In this document: piece after piece, positions 53,528 to 62,625 of the stretch | Layout: every line of letters begins with the position of its first letter | Position numbering within the stretch: the first letter of the stretch is position 1 | Assembly (NCBI GenBank): GCA_963848415.1 | Contig: CAWKDN010000001.1 | Location: 1,426,001 to 1,490,000, forward strand | Source of the DNA: CAVQBC01 sp963848415 | GTDB taxonomy: Bacteria > Actinomycetota > Thermoleophilia > Solirubrobacterales > Solirubrobacteraceae | Direction: 5' to 3' | DNA length: 64,000 bases | The notes under the pieces: generated by a model | Database searches by the model: none | Seen by the model: only the letters and a program-made list of their open reading frames with translations | Told to the model about the DNA's origin: nothing | Translations under genes and position numbers: made by a program

Positions 53528-53574
53528 GACCGATACGAGAATGGCCTCGTATACAGGCCTAAGTCGTATCGGTC
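53528..53574. repeat. Overlapping inverted repeats between gshA-like and panE-like genes
   Basis: GACCGATACGA (53528-53538) and TCGTATCGGTC (53564-53574) form a perfect 11-bp stem. The loop contains alternative pairings, GATACGAG with CTCGTATA and GGCCT with AGGCC, which cannot all form at once. The structure lies downstream of the gshA-like stop and could act as a terminator, an attenuator-like switch, or a recombination site. A second short hairpin (AACCCC/GGGGTT, 53604-53624) spans the gshA-like stop codon. Confidence 0.55.
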
Positions 53575-53611
53575 GGCCGGAGTGGCACGCAGACGCTCGG
53601 CCGAACCCCCC

Positions 53612-54709
53612 TCAGAGCGGGGTTGCCGTTTCCGCGGCGAGCAACTCCAGCACCGCCCGCATCCCCCCGCGAGCGTGGGCGGCCCGCATCCGGTCCGCCC
53701 CGTTGCCCTCGCACAGGATGCGCTCGACCTCCTCGAGCAGGCCGTCGGCGCCGAGCTCCCGCGCGTGCGGGCGCGCGAGCGCGAGCACCTCGACGGCGAC
53801 GTCAGGCAGCGGGCGCAGCGCGCCGCGCCACCACAGCCGCGCGGCCAGGCCGTCGCGCCCGGCGCTGAAGGACGACTGCACGATGACCTCGGTCGGCGGC
53901 GCCTCCGGCACCCCTGAATCGCCCTCCGCGCAGGCGAGCACCAGCGCGTGCGCGAGCGCGGCGAGGCCCTGGACCGAGGCGAGCCGCGCTTGGGCGTCCA
54001 TCGCGCGCAGCTCGACGGTCCCGAGCAACGGATGCGGGCGCACGTCCCACCACAGGAAGCTGAAGTCGGGCAGCTCGCCGGCCGCGACGACCGCGTCGAC
54101 CGTGGTCGCGTAGTCCTCCCAGTCCGCGAACGCCCGCGGGATCACCGCGTTCGGATAGCCGCGGAACATCTGCGCGCGGGCGGTCGCGAAGCCCGCGTCG
54201 CGCCCGTGCCAGTACGGCGAGTGCGCCGCCAGCCCCTGCAGCACGGGCAAGAAGCTGCGCAGCCGGTTGCACACGCGGACGGCGGTCTCGGCGTCGGGCA
54301 TGCCGACGTGGACGTGCAGCGCCGCGGTCGGCGTGCGCTCGAGCAATCCGCGGGCGGTGGCGGCGACGCGGCGGTAGCGCTCCTGGGGCACGTGGACGAC
54401 GTCCCCGAACGCGGCGGCCGGGTGCAGCCCGGCACCCAGAAGCGTGGCGCCGGCCGTCCGCAGCGCCGCGCGCATCCGCTCGAGCGACGCCCCGCCGGGC
54501 AGGGCGCCGGCGACGATCGGCGAGGCCGTCTCGACCATCGCCTCGTAGGTGTCGTGCATCACCGTCCCGCCGTCGCCGGGCGCGAGGCGCACCCGCGGCA
54601 GGAGCTCGCTCGCGGCGTGCGCGAGACCGAGCCCCTCCGGCTCGACCAGGAAGAGCTCCTCCTCCATCCCGAGGCGGAACGGAGGCTCACGGCCGAAGGC
54701 GTGCTCCAT
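53612..54709 (-). CDS. Glutamate-cysteine ligase 2 / carboxylate-amine ligase (YbdK family)
   Basis: The 365-residue protein belongs to the GCS2 family: RLGMEEELFLVEPE at the N-terminus, THDTYEAMVETA-like VMHDTYEAMVETASPIV, AALHVHVGMPDAETAVRVCN, SPYWHGRDAGFATARAQMF and TVELRAMDAQARLASV. Family members ligate glutamate to cysteine or make other amide bonds with ATP (YbdK, EgtA). Length fits YbdK. Which substrate is used cannot be told from sequence. It is divergent from pyrE with a 29-base gap, so the promoters overlap. Confidence 0.85.
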   Translation of the reverse strand: MEHAFGREPPFRLGMEEELFLVEPEGLGLAHAASELLPRVRLAPGDGGTVMHDTYEAMVETASPIVAGALPGGASLERMRAALRTAGATLLGAGLHPAAAFGDVVHVPQERYRRVAATARGLLERTPTAALHVHVGMPDAETAVRVCNRLRSFLPVLQGLAAHSPYWHGRDAGFATARAQMFRGYPNAVIPRAFADWEDYATTVDAVVAAGELPDFSFLWWDVRPHPLLGTVELRAMDAQARLASVQGLAALAHALVLACAEGDSGVPEAPPTEVIVQSSFSAGRDGLAARLWWRGALRPLPDVAVEVLALARPHARELGADGLLEEVERILCEGNGADRMRAAHARGGMRAVLELLAAETATPL

Positions 54710-54738
54710 CGGCCCCGGAGTCTAGGATCGCTCGCCGC

Positions 54739-55296
54739 GTGAGAACCGCCCGCGAGACCCTGGTCGACGAGCTGCGCCGCCACGCGCTGCTCGTCGGCGA
54801 GGTGGTGCTCACCTCGGGCGCCACCGCGCAGTACTACGTCGACGCCAAGCGCGCGATCCTGCGCCCGGCCGGCTTCACCGCGCTGGCGGAGCTGGTCGCC
54901 GGCTACGCGCAGCGCTGGGGGGCGACCGCCGTCGGCGGGCTGACGATGGGCGCCGACGCCCCCGCGTGCGCGGCGCTCGCGGGCGGCGCCGAGGTGACGG
55001 CGTTCTTCGTGCGCAAGGAGACCAAGGCCCACGGGCTCCAGCGGCGCGTCGAGGGCCCGACGCTCGCGCCGGGGCAACGCTGCCTGATCGTCGAGGACGT
55101 CGTGACCACGGGCGGCTCGACGGTGCAGGCGATCGAGGCCGTGCTGGAGGAGGGGCACGCGGTCTGCGGCGTGGTCAGCGTGCTCGACCGCCTGGCCGGC
55201 GGCGGCGAGGCGATCGTGCGCGCGGCGGGCGGCGCGCCCTACGAGCCGCTGGCCACCATCGACGACATCTACCCCGACCGCCCGGACCGCGGCTGA
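54739..55296 (+). CDS. pyrE: Orotate phosphoribosyltransferase
   Basis: The 185-residue protein has the PRT fold: DELRRHALLVGEVVLTSGATAQYYVDAKRAI (split conserved region for orotate binding), GLTMGADAPACAAL, VRKETKAHGLQRRVEG with the catalytic Lys, and the PRPP motif CLIVEDVVTTGGSTVQAIE. It makes orotidine monophosphate in pyrimidine synthesis. Start is GTG at 54739. It converges on the tRNA-Arg gene with a 9-base gap. Confidence 0.95.
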   Translation: MRTARETLVDELRRHALLVGEVVLTSGATAQYYVDAKRAILRPAGFTALAELVAGYAQRWGATAVGGLTMGADAPACAALAGGAEVTAFFVRKETKAHGLQRRVEGPTLAPGQRCLIVEDVVTTGGSTVQAIEAVLEEGHAVCGVVSVLDRLAGGGEAIVRAAGGAPYEPLATIDDIYPDRPDRG

Positions 55297-55305
55297 CGCC
55301 GGCAG

Positions 55306-55379
<74 letters not shown>

Positions 55380-55705
55380 CGACCTGCGGCACAGCATACG
55401 GCGACGGTCCGCGCCGCCGGAAACGCTCGCCGGCGCAACGGAACGCCACGTCTGCGGCGACGCGGCGAACGGTTCACATTCGAGGTTCGAGTCCGGCTGC
55501 CCTAAGCTGTCGAACGCCTCGCAGCGCGGCGAACCCGATCCACGGGTCGTCGCGAGGGGGCTCGGCGGATACGGGGAACATCCGCTCGGGCGTCGGCGAA
55601 TCGTTGCGCTGGGGGGTCGTGGGTTTTCGATTCTGAAGGGGACGGGCGCAGCACCACCGGCCGTCGCTGGTCCACGCGATCGGACGGCCGAGGAGGGGAC
55701 ACGAC
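55380..55705. other. Intergenic region upstream of the ABC transporter operon
   Basis: This stretch of about 325 bases contains no convincing gene. It must hold the tRNA-Arg promoter (minus strand) and the transporter promoter (plus strand). A weak pair TTGCGC (about 55601) and TCGATT 17 bases later is the best plus-strand promoter I can find, and it is not strong. A strong AGGAGGGG at 55691-55698 at its end serves the leader ORF. Confidence 0.4.
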
Positions 55706-55744
55706 GTGAGAACCGCATCACCGACTCGAGCGAGCGCCTCTTGA
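55706..55744 (+). CDS. Twelve-codon leader ORF coupled to the ABC permease
   Basis: A GTG at 55706, placed eight bases after AGGAGGGG, opens a 12-codon frame (VRTASPTRASAS) whose TGA overlaps the TTG start of the permease (TTGA). The permease itself has no other ribosome-binding site. The small ORF therefore probably delivers ribosomes by termination-reinitiation. The peptide shows no obvious regulatory residue run. Confidence 0.5.
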   Translation: MRTASPTRASAS

Positions 55745-56763
55745 GCACCGGCGCGGGTGCCAGCGACCTCCTGCACGCCGACGACCCCGGGGCCGACGCG
55801 CTCACGGGCGACGAGCGGGCGGAGGGCGTCACCGCACGCTCGCCGCTGCAGCTGTTCTGGCGGCGCCTGCGCCGCGACAAGGTCGCGCTGGCCGCGCTGG
55901 CCTTCATCGTCGTCCTGGTCCTGTGCGCGATCTTCGCGGGGCCGATCACCAAGCTCGTGGGCGTCCCCGCGCCGAACGTGCAGTCGACCGAGGCGCTCGA
56001 CGAGTTCGGCCTGCCCAGCGGCCCGTCCGCCGCCCACCCGTTCGGCGTCGACCAGCTCGGGCGCGACGTCTTCGCGCGCACGATCTACGGCGCCCGCGTC
56101 TCGCTCGAGGTCGCGGTGATCGGTACCGGCCTGTCGGTGATCATCGGCGTGATCTTCGGGATGCTCTCCGGCTTCTACCGCGGCTGGGTCGACACCGCGA
56201 TCGCGCGCGTCATCGACGTGCTGCTGGCCTTCCCGGTGCTGCTGCTCGGCATGGGCCTCGCCGTCGCCTGCTCGGACAAGAACGGCTGCCTTGAGGCGCT
56301 CAAGCCCGGCCCCGGCGGGCTGCTGCAGCCCGGGCTCTCGGTCGTGCTGTTCATCATCGTGCTCGCCAACTGGCCCTACGTTGCCCGCATCATGCGCGGC
56401 CAGGTGCTCTCGCTGCGCGAGAAGGAGTTCGTCGAGGCGGCGCGCTCGCTCGGGGCGTCGAACACCCGCATCATCTTCCGCGACATCCTGCCGAACCTCG
56501 TGGCGCCGATCATCGTCTACGCCACGCTGTTCATCCCGGCGAACATCCTGCTCGAGGCGGCGCTGTCGTTCCTCGGGGTCGGGATCCAGCCACCGCAGTC
56601 CTCCTGGGGCCAGATGCTGGCCGACTCCGCCACGATCTTCGACTCGGCCTGGTGGTACTTCCTGTTCCCCGGCCTCGCCCTGCTGCTCACCGTGCTGGCC
56701 TTCAACCTGCTCGGCGACGGCATGCAGGACGCCCTGAACCCGAAGGGCACGAAGTCCAAGTGA
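55741..56763 (+). CDS. Peptide/dipeptide ABC transporter permease (DppC/OppC type)
   Basis: The 340-residue protein has a cytosolic N-terminal segment with LQLFWRRLRRDKVALAALAFI, six transmembrane segments and the BPD permease EAA loop EFVEAARSLGASNTRIIFRDILPNL. HPFGVDQLGRDVFARTIYGARVS is the DppC signature. The start is TTG, overlapping the leader ORF. It precedes the binding protein and the DppB-like gene, an order different from the common A-B-C-D-F. Confidence 0.92.
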   Translation: MSTGAGASDLLHADDPGADALTGDERAEGVTARSPLQLFWRRLRRDKVALAALAFIVVLVLCAIFAGPITKLVGVPAPNVQSTEALDEFGLPSGPSAAHPFGVDQLGRDVFARTIYGARVSLEVAVIGTGLSVIIGVIFGMLSGFYRGWVDTAIARVIDVLLAFPVLLLGMGLAVACSDKNGCLEALKPGPGGLLQPGLSVVLFIIVLANWPYVARIMRGQVLSLREKEFVEAARSLGASNTRIIFRDILPNLVAPIIVYATLFIPANILLEAALSFLGVGIQPPQSSWGQMLADSATIFDSAWWYFLFPGLALLLTVLAFNLLGDGMQDALNPKGTKSK

Positions 56764-56822
56764 TCCTCCCCGCTCATCCGACTCCCCCCGATCCGGAACC
56801 AACCATGACGAAAGGAAGCTCC

Positions 56823-58583
56823 ATGCGACGGTCCACCCGGACCCTCTTCCTTGGCGCCCTCCTGGCCCTCTCCCTCGGTCTTGCCGCCTGCGGCGGCGAC
56901 GACGAGGGCGGAGGCGAGGAGAGCACGAGCGCCGGCGCGCCCGTGGAGGGCAAGCAGGGCGGCAAGATGACGATGCTCTGGACCGATGACGTCGACTTCA
57001 TCGACCCCGGCCAGACCTACTACACGCTGGGCTCGATGGTCGTCGAGGCCACCCAGAAGCGGCTTTACGGCTACAAGCCCGACAATCCCACGACCCCGGT
57101 GCCCGACCTCGCGGAGGGTGACCCGCAGATCTCCGAGGACGCCAAGACCGTCACGGTGAAGATCAAGCCGGGCGTCAAGTTCTCCGCCCCGGTCGATCGG
57201 GACGTGACGTCCAAGGACGTCAAGTACGCGATCGAGCGTGGCTTCTTCAACACCGTCAACAACGGCTACGCCGGCGCCTATTTCGGTGACATCGAGGGCG
57301 CGAAGGTGGGCGCGAAGCCGGGCACGACGATCAGCGGCATCGAGACGCCGGACGACCAGACCGTCGTCTTCAAGCTCAGCAAGCCCACGGCCGGCATCTA
57401 CAAGACCGGGGCGCTCTCGATGCCGCTCACCGCGCCGGTGCCCGAGGAGTACGCGCGCAAGTTCGACAAGGAGAACCCGTCGACCTACGGCGCCAACCAG
57501 GTCGCGACGGGCCCGTACATGATCGAGAACGACGCGTCGGGCAAGGCGATCGGCTACGAGCCGGGCCGCCGGATCAACCTGGTCCGCAACCCCAACTGGG
57601 ACAAGGCGCTGGACTTCAAGCCGGCCTACCTGGATCAGATCGACATGCCGCAGGGCAACGACGACACCACCGTCGCCTCGCGCAAGATCCTCAACGGGCA
57701 GAGCATGACCAACGGCGACGTCATCCCTGACGCGGCCATCCTCAAGCAGGCCGTCACGCGGCAGAAGGATCAGCTCACGCTGACGCCGGCGGGTGGTCAG
57801 CGTTATGTCTCCATGAACACGACGATCAAGCCGTTCGACGACGTCAACGTGCGCAAGGCGGTCGTCGCCGGCTTCAACCGCAACGCGTTGCGGCTCGCCC
57901 GTGGCGGCGAGCTCGTCGGTGACATCCCGACCCACTACATCCCGCCGAACCTGCCCGGCTTCGAGGAGGCCGGCGGCATGGAGGGCTTCGGCCTGGACTT
58001 CATGAGCAAGCCGGACGGCGACCCCGCGCTGGCCGCCGAGTACTTCAAGAAGGCGGGCTACGCCTCGGGCAGGTACGAGGGGGCGGAGGAGATCCTGATG
58101 GTCGGGACCTCCGAGGGCGTCGGACAGAAGGTGGCCGAGATCTCCAAGGAGAACCTCGAGCGGCTCGGGTTCAAGGTGCGCCTGCGCCTGGTGACCCAGG
58201 ACTCGATGTACACGAAGTTCTGCAACGTGCCCGACGCCAAGGTGGCGGTGTGCCCGAACGTCGGCTGGTTCAAGGACTTCGCCGACTCCCAGACGATCCT
58301 CGACCCGACGTTCAACGGCGCGAACATCCTCGACCAGAACAACTCGAACTGGCCCGAGCTCGACGTGCCGGAGATCAACAAGGCGATGGACGAGGCCAAG
58401 CTCCTGACCGACCCGGCCGAGCGCGCGGAGGCGTGGGCGAAGATCGACCGGATGGTCACCGAGCAGGCTCCGGCCATCAACTACAACTGGGACAAGGAGC
58501 CGATGATCGCCTCAGAGAACGTCAACAACGTGGTGAGCAAGGACACGACCCAGGTGTCCATCCCCTTCACCTCGATCAAGTGA
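56823..58583 (+). CDS. Peptide/nickel-type ABC transporter substrate-binding lipoprotein
   Basis: The 586-residue protein has a lipoprotein signal with lipobox LAAC followed by an acidic Gly/Glu linker, and an SBP family 5 (OppA/DppA) fold: GGKMTMLWTDDVDFIDPGQ, KIKPGVKFSAPVDRDVTSKDVKYAIERG, NQVATGPYMIE, YVSMNTTIKPFDDVNVRKAV. It captures peptides or related solutes outside the membrane. ATG at 56823 is preferred because AAAGGAAG lies just upstream; a second ATG at 56805 is possible. Confidence 0.93.
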   Translation: MRRSTRTLFLGALLALSLGLAACGGDDEGGGEESTSAGAPVEGKQGGKMTMLWTDDVDFIDPGQTYYTLGSMVVEATQKRLYGYKPDNPTTPVPDLAEGDPQISEDAKTVTVKIKPGVKFSAPVDRDVTSKDVKYAIERGFFNTVNNGYAGAYFGDIEGAKVGAKPGTTISGIETPDDQTVVFKLSKPTAGIYKTGALSMPLTAPVPEEYARKFDKENPSTYGANQVATGPYMIENDASGKAIGYEPGRRINLVRNPNWDKALDFKPAYLDQIDMPQGNDDTTVASRKILNGQSMTNGDVIPDAAILKQAVTRQKDQLTLTPAGGQRYVSMNTTIKPFDDVNVRKAVVAGFNRNALRLARGGELVGDIPTHYIPPNLPGFEEAGGMEGFGLDFMSKPDGDPALAAEYFKKAGYASGRYEGAEEILMVGTSEGVGQKVAEISKENLERLGFKVRLRLVTQDSMYTKFCNVPDAKVAVCPNVGWFKDFADSQTILDPTFNGANILDQNNSNWPELDVPEINKAMDEAKLLTDPAERAEAWAKIDRMVTEQAPAINYNWDKEPMIASENVNNVVSKDTTQVSIPFTSIK

Positions 58584-58663
58584 CCCGCTGATCCGCGCGT
58601 CGGGTCCCGCCGTGCGGCGGGGCCCGGCGCGGCCGGGTCGGCGGCGAGCCCACCTTCACCCTC

Positions 58664-59635
58664 GTGGCCATCTACATCGTCAGGCGCCTGCTCTGGGTCG
58701 TCTTCCTGCTCTTCGTGATCACGCTGATCACCTTCGTGGTGTTCAACGTGCTCCCGGCGGGTGACCCGGCGGCCGCGCGCGCAGGTCGCCAGCCGTCGCC
58801 GGAGCTGATCGAGACGATCCGCCAGCAGCTCGGCCTCAACGACCCGCTCCCCGTGCGGTTCATCCACTACCTCGGGGACATCCTGCCGTTCGTCGGCGGC
58901 GACGGCGTGAACTTCGGCTTCAGCTACCAGAACAACTCCGACGTCCTGCCCCAGCTGCTCAGCCGGCTGCCGGCCACGATCTTCCTCGCGCTCGGCGCGG
59001 CCGTGCTGTGGCTGGCGGTGGCGATCCCGATCGGCGTCATCTCCGCGATCAAGACCGGCTCGTGGATCGACCGCCTCTCGATGGGCATCGCGCTGGTCGC
59101 GATCTCGGCGCCCGTCTACTTCCTCGGCCTCGTCGTCCTCTACCTCTTCGACCAGGACATCGGCCGCTTCCCGCTGCTGCCCGGCAACTCCGCCTACCAG
59201 GACGCCGGCAACATCCCGGAGAAGGCGCTCGCGCTGGTCATGCCGTGGTGTGTGCTGGCCGCGAGCTTCGCCGCCATCTACGCGCGCTTCCTGCGCGGCA
59301 CGCTGATCGACACGATGCAGGAGGACTACGTGCGCACGGCCCGCGCCAAGGGCCTGTCGGAGCGCAAGGTGATCTTCAAGCACGCGATGCGGGCGGCGAT
59401 CACGCCGATCGTGACGCTGCTCGGGCTCGACATCGGCCTGCTGCTCGGCGGCGCGATCCTCACCGAGACGGTGTTCAACGTGCAGGGGATCGGCCGCTTC
59501 GCCTACGAGGGGATCGTCCGCCAGGACCTGCCGGTCGTGCAGGCGACCGTCCTCTTCGGCGCCTTCTTCATCGCCATCATGAGCCTGGTCGTGGACATCC
59601 TCTACGCCTTCATCGACCCGCGCGTGCGCTACTGA
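58664..59635 (+). CDS. Peptide/dipeptide ABC transporter permease (DppB/OppB type)
   Basis: The 323-residue protein starts IYIVRRLLWVVFLLFVITLI, the DppB first helix, and has FVVFNVLPAGDPA, five further transmembrane segments, the EAA loop EDYVRTARAKGLSERKVIFKHAMR, and the end VDILYAFIDPRVRY. Start is GTG at 58664. Its stop overlaps the next ATG (TGATG). Confidence 0.94.
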   Translation: MAIYIVRRLLWVVFLLFVITLITFVVFNVLPAGDPAAARAGRQPSPELIETIRQQLGLNDPLPVRFIHYLGDILPFVGGDGVNFGFSYQNNSDVLPQLLSRLPATIFLALGAAVLWLAVAIPIGVISAIKTGSWIDRLSMGIALVAISAPVYFLGLVVLYLFDQDIGRFPLLPGNSAYQDAGNIPEKALALVMPWCVLAASFAAIYARFLRGTLIDTMQEDYVRTARAKGLSERKVIFKHAMRAAITPIVTLLGLDIGLLLGGAILTETVFNVQGIGRFAYEGIVRQDLPVVQATVLFGAFFIAIMSLVVDILYAFIDPRVRY

Positions 59636-60729
59636 TGGCCACCGCCGCGAACCCACCCCTGCTGGAGGTCTCCGACCTCTCGGTGCACTTCAACACCGAG
59701 GACGGGCTCGTGCGGGCGGTCGACGGCATCTCCTACACGATCGAGCGAGGCCAGACGCTCGGGATCGTCGGCGAGTCGGGCTCGGGCAAGTCCGTCTCCT
59801 CGCTGACGGTGATGGGCCTCACCCGCGCGCGCAACGCCCGCATCACCGGCTCGGTGCGCTTCGACGGGCAGGAGCTGCTGACCGCCTCCGACGAGGCGCT
59901 GCGCCAGATCCGCGGCAACGAGATCGCGATGATCTTCCAGGACCCGCTCTCCTCGCTGCACCCCTTCTACAAGGTGGGCGCCCAGATCGTCGAGGCGATC
60001 CAGGCCCACCGCGACGTCTCCAAGGCACAGGCGCGCGATCGCGCGATCGAGATGCTCGGCCTCGTCGGGATCCCGGAGCCGCGCAAGCGCGCCGAGTCCT
60101 ATCCGCACGAGTTCTCCGGCGGCATGCGCCAGCGCGCGATGATCGCGATGGCGCTGGCCAACGACCCCAAGCTGCTGATCGCCGACGAGCCGACCACGGC
60201 GCTCGACGTCACCGTGCAGGCGCAGATCCTCACGCTGATCGAGCGCCTGCAGGGCGAGTTCGACACCGCGGTGGTCGTCATCACCCACGACCTGGGCGTC
60301 GTGGCCGAGATGGCCGACGACATCGCGGTGATGTACGCCGGCCGGATGGTCGAGCGGGCCGACAAGGACACGATCTTCCACGCCCCCGAGCACCCCTACA
60401 CGTGGGGCCTGCTGAGCTCGATCCCGCGGCTCGACCACCCGCGCGGCGACGCGCTGACGCCGATCGCCGGGCGCCCGCCGTCGCTGATCACGCTGCCCTC
60501 GGGCTGCAGCTTCCACCCGCGCTGCCCGTACGTCCGCGAGGCGCACACGCGCGTCGAGCCGCTGCTCGAGCCGGTCGAGGGCAACCCAGGCCACGAGGTC
60601 GCGTGCCTGCTCGACCACGGCGTGCGGCAACGGCTGTGGGGCGAGCTGCAGGCCGGCCGCGCGCCCGAGCGCGCGCGCGAGGTCGTCGTCGGCGACGAGC
60701 CGCCGCTGACCGGGGCGGCGGCGGAATGA
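59635..60729 (+). CDS. Peptide ABC transporter ATP-binding protein (DppD/OppD type)
   Basis: The 364-residue protein has Walker A GESGSGKSVSSLTV, Q-loop AMIFQDPLSSLHPFYKVG, signature FSGGMRQRAMIAMALA, Walker B LLIADEPTTALD and the H-loop VITHDLGVVAEMADD. The C-terminal oligopeptide-transporter extension has CSFHPRCPYVREAHT with the Cys pattern that can hold an iron-sulfur cluster. It energises transport with the DppF-like partner, overlapping both neighbours by a few bases. Confidence 0.95.
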   Translation: MATAANPPLLEVSDLSVHFNTEDGLVRAVDGISYTIERGQTLGIVGESGSGKSVSSLTVMGLTRARNARITGSVRFDGQELLTASDEALRQIRGNEIAMIFQDPLSSLHPFYKVGAQIVEAIQAHRDVSKAQARDRAIEMLGLVGIPEPRKRAESYPHEFSGGMRQRAMIAMALANDPKLLIADEPTTALDVTVQAQILTLIERLQGEFDTAVVVITHDLGVVAEMADDIAVMYAGRMVERADKDTIFHAPEHPYTWGLLSSIPRLDHPRGDALTPIAGRPPSLITLPSGCSFHPRCPYVREAHTRVEPLLEPVEGNPGHEVACLLDHGVRQRLWGELQAGRAPERAREVVVGDEPPLTGAAAE

Positions 60730-61802
60730 CCGAGGCCCTGGCCGGCGTGGACGCGCCGGAGCCCGCCGCGGGCCCGGGCGAGCCGTTGGTCGAGGTTCGC
60801 GACCTCGTCAAGCACTTCCCGCTGACCAGCGGGCTGATCCTGCAGCGCAAGGTCGGCGCCGTGCGCGCCGTCGACGGCATCTCCTTCGACGTCATGCGTG
60901 GCGAGACGCTCGGCCTCGTGGGCGAGAGCGGCTGCGGCAAGTCGACCACCGCGCGCCTGCTGCTGCGCCTCATCGACCCCACGAGCGGCTCGGTGAAGAT
61001 CGACGGCCGGGAGATCGCCGATATCGGCGGCGGTGAGCTGAAGGCCATGCGCCGCGAGATGCAGATGATCTTCCAGGACCCCTACTCGTCGCTGAACCCG
61101 CGCAAGTCGGTCGGCTCGATCATCTCCGAGCCGTTCGTCATCCACGGGCTCGAGAAGAGCGAGGGGCAGCGCAAGAAGGTCGTGCAGGAGCTGATGGACA
61201 TCGTCGGGCTCAACCCGGAGCACTACAACCGCTACCCGCACGAGTTCTCCGGCGGCCAGCGCCAGCGCATCGGCGTCGCGCGCGCCATGGCCCTCAAGCC
61301 CAAGCTGATCGTCGCCGACGAGCCCGTCTCCGCGCTCGACGTCTCGATCCAGGCGCAGATCCTCAACCTGCTCCAGGCGTTGCAGCGCGAGTTCGGGCTC
61401 ACGCTGGTCTTCATCGCCCACGACCTCTCCGTCGTGCGCCACATGTGCGACCGCGTGGCGGTCATGTACCTGGGCAAGATCGTCGAGCTTGCCGACTCCG
61501 CCGCGCTCTACGCCCATCCGCGGATGCCCTACACGGGGGCGCTGATGTCCGCCGTGCCGGTGCCCGACCCGCGCCTGGCGGCGGCCAAGTCGCGCCAGGT
61601 GCTGATGGGCGACGTGCCCTCGCCGACCAACCCGCCGCCGGCCTGCCGCTTCCACACGCGCTGCTGGAAGGCGCAGGGGCTCTGCAGCCAGGAGGAGCCG
61701 CTGCTGGAGGCCAAGGACGGCGGCAACCTCGCCGCCTGTCACTTCCCGCTCACCGACGCCGAAGTGGCCGAGCGGGTGCCGACCGCCCGCGCCGCGCGGT
61801 GA
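60726..61802 (+). CDS. Peptide ABC transporter ATP-binding protein (DppF/OppF type)
   Basis: The 358-residue protein has Walker A GESGCGKSTTARLLLRLI, Q-loop QMIFQDPYSSLNPRKSVG, signature FSGGQRQRIGVARAMAL, Walker B LIVADEPVSALD and H-loop FIAHDLSVVRHMCD, and the C-terminal CRFHTRCWKAQGLC Cys motif. Its ATG overlaps the DppD stop by 4 bases, and its end overlaps the GTG of the YbaK gene. Confidence 0.95.
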   Translation: MTEALAGVDAPEPAAGPGEPLVEVRDLVKHFPLTSGLILQRKVGAVRAVDGISFDVMRGETLGLVGESGCGKSTTARLLLRLIDPTSGSVKIDGREIADIGGGELKAMRREMQMIFQDPYSSLNPRKSVGSIISEPFVIHGLEKSEGQRKKVVQELMDIVGLNPEHYNRYPHEFSGGQRQRIGVARAMALKPKLIVADEPVSALDVSIQAQILNLLQALQREFGLTLVFIAHDLSVVRHMCDRVAVMYLGKIVELADSAALYAHPRMPYTGALMSAVPVPDPRLAAAKSRQVLMGDVPSPTNPPPACRFHTRCWKAQGLCSQEEPLLEAKDGGNLAACHFPLTDAEVAERVPTARAAR

Positions 61803-62281
61803 GCGCCGCGCTGCCCCGCAGTGCGCGACGCCTTCGGGCGGCGCTGGGCGAGCTGGGGATCGCCGCCGAGGTGCGCGAGCTGCCGGACTCGGCGCGGACC
61901 GCGCCCGAGGCGGCGGCCGCCGTGGGCGTCGAGCAGGGCGCGATCGTCAAGTCGCTGGTGTTCCGCGGCACGCGCAGCGGCGAGGCGCTGCTGGCGCTGG
62001 TGGCGGGCGACAACCGCGCCGACGAGGCGGCGCTGGAGGCCGCCTTCGGCGAGCCGGTGGCGCGCGCGGACGCCGACTTCGTGCGCGCCGCGACCGGGTA
62101 CGCCATCGGCGGCGTGCCCCCGGTCGGCCATCCGGCGCCGCTGCGCACCGTGATCGACGAGGACCTGCTGCGCTACGACGAGGTGTGGGCGGCGGCCGGG
62201 ACGCCGCGCTGCGTCTTCCCGGTGTCGCCGCGGACGCTGGCCGCAGTGGGCGACGCGCCGCTCGCCCGGCTGGCCGCCTAG
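61799..62281 (+). CDS. YbaK/EbsC-family aminoacyl-tRNA deacylase
   Basis: The 160-residue protein has the YbaK fold: AAEVRELPDSARTAPEAAAAVG, AIVKSLVFRG with the catalytic-site Lys, and YAIGGVPPVGHPAPLRTVIDEDL, the family's conserved Gly-Pro and Asp segments. Such proteins hydrolyse mischarged aminoacyl-tRNA, for example Cys-tRNA(Pro). GTG start overlaps the ABC gene by 4 bases. Its stop shares the CTAG tetramer with the stop of the convergent ArsR gene. Confidence 0.9.
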   Translation: MSAALPRSARRLRAALGELGIAAEVRELPDSARTAPEAAAAVGVEQGAIVKSLVFRGTRSGEALLALVAGDNRADEAALEAAFGEPVARADADFVRAATGYAIGGVPPVGHPAPLRTVIDEDLLRYDEVWAAAGTPRCVFPVSPRTLAAVGDAPLARLAA

Positions 62282-62625
62282 CCTCGAGCGGCGGCCTCGG
62301 CCAGGCGGGCCAGCCGCTCGTCCCAGCGCGCGCCGACGGCGGCCATCCACGCCATCGCCTCGCCCAGCGGCTCGGGCGTCAGCGAGTAGCGCGTCTCGCG
62401 GCCCTCGCGTCGCGGCTCGACCAGGCCAGCGCGCCGGAGCGCGGCGAGGTGCTTGGTCACCGCCTGGCGCGAGATCGGCAGCTCGCCGGCGAGTCCCGAG
62501 GCCGTCAGCGCGGGCTCGCGGGCGAGCGAGCGCACCACGCTGCGACGGGTCGGGTCGGCGAGCGCGGCGAAGACCGCCCCGAGCTGCTCGGGCTCGCTCG
62601 CGTCGCGGTGGCTCAGACCAGGCAC
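62278..62625 (-). CDS. ArsR-family winged-helix regulator
   Basis: The 115-residue protein has an ArsR HTH: LGAVFAALADPTRRSVVRSL, then ELPISRQAVTKHLAALRRAGL, VEPRREGRETRYSLTPEPL. No CxC metal site is present, so it is not a metal sensor of the ArsR/SmtB type. It overlaps the SRPBCC gene by 13 bases. This ArsR-AHSA1 pairing is frequent in actinobacteria. The GTG at 62625 is the best start I see; no strong ribosome-binding site is present. Confidence 0.88.
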   Translation of the reverse strand: MPGLSHRDASEPEQLGAVFAALADPTRRSVVRSLAREPALTASGLAGELPISRQAVTKHLAALRRAGLVEPRREGRETRYSLTPEPLGEAMAWMAAVGARWDERLARLAEAAARG

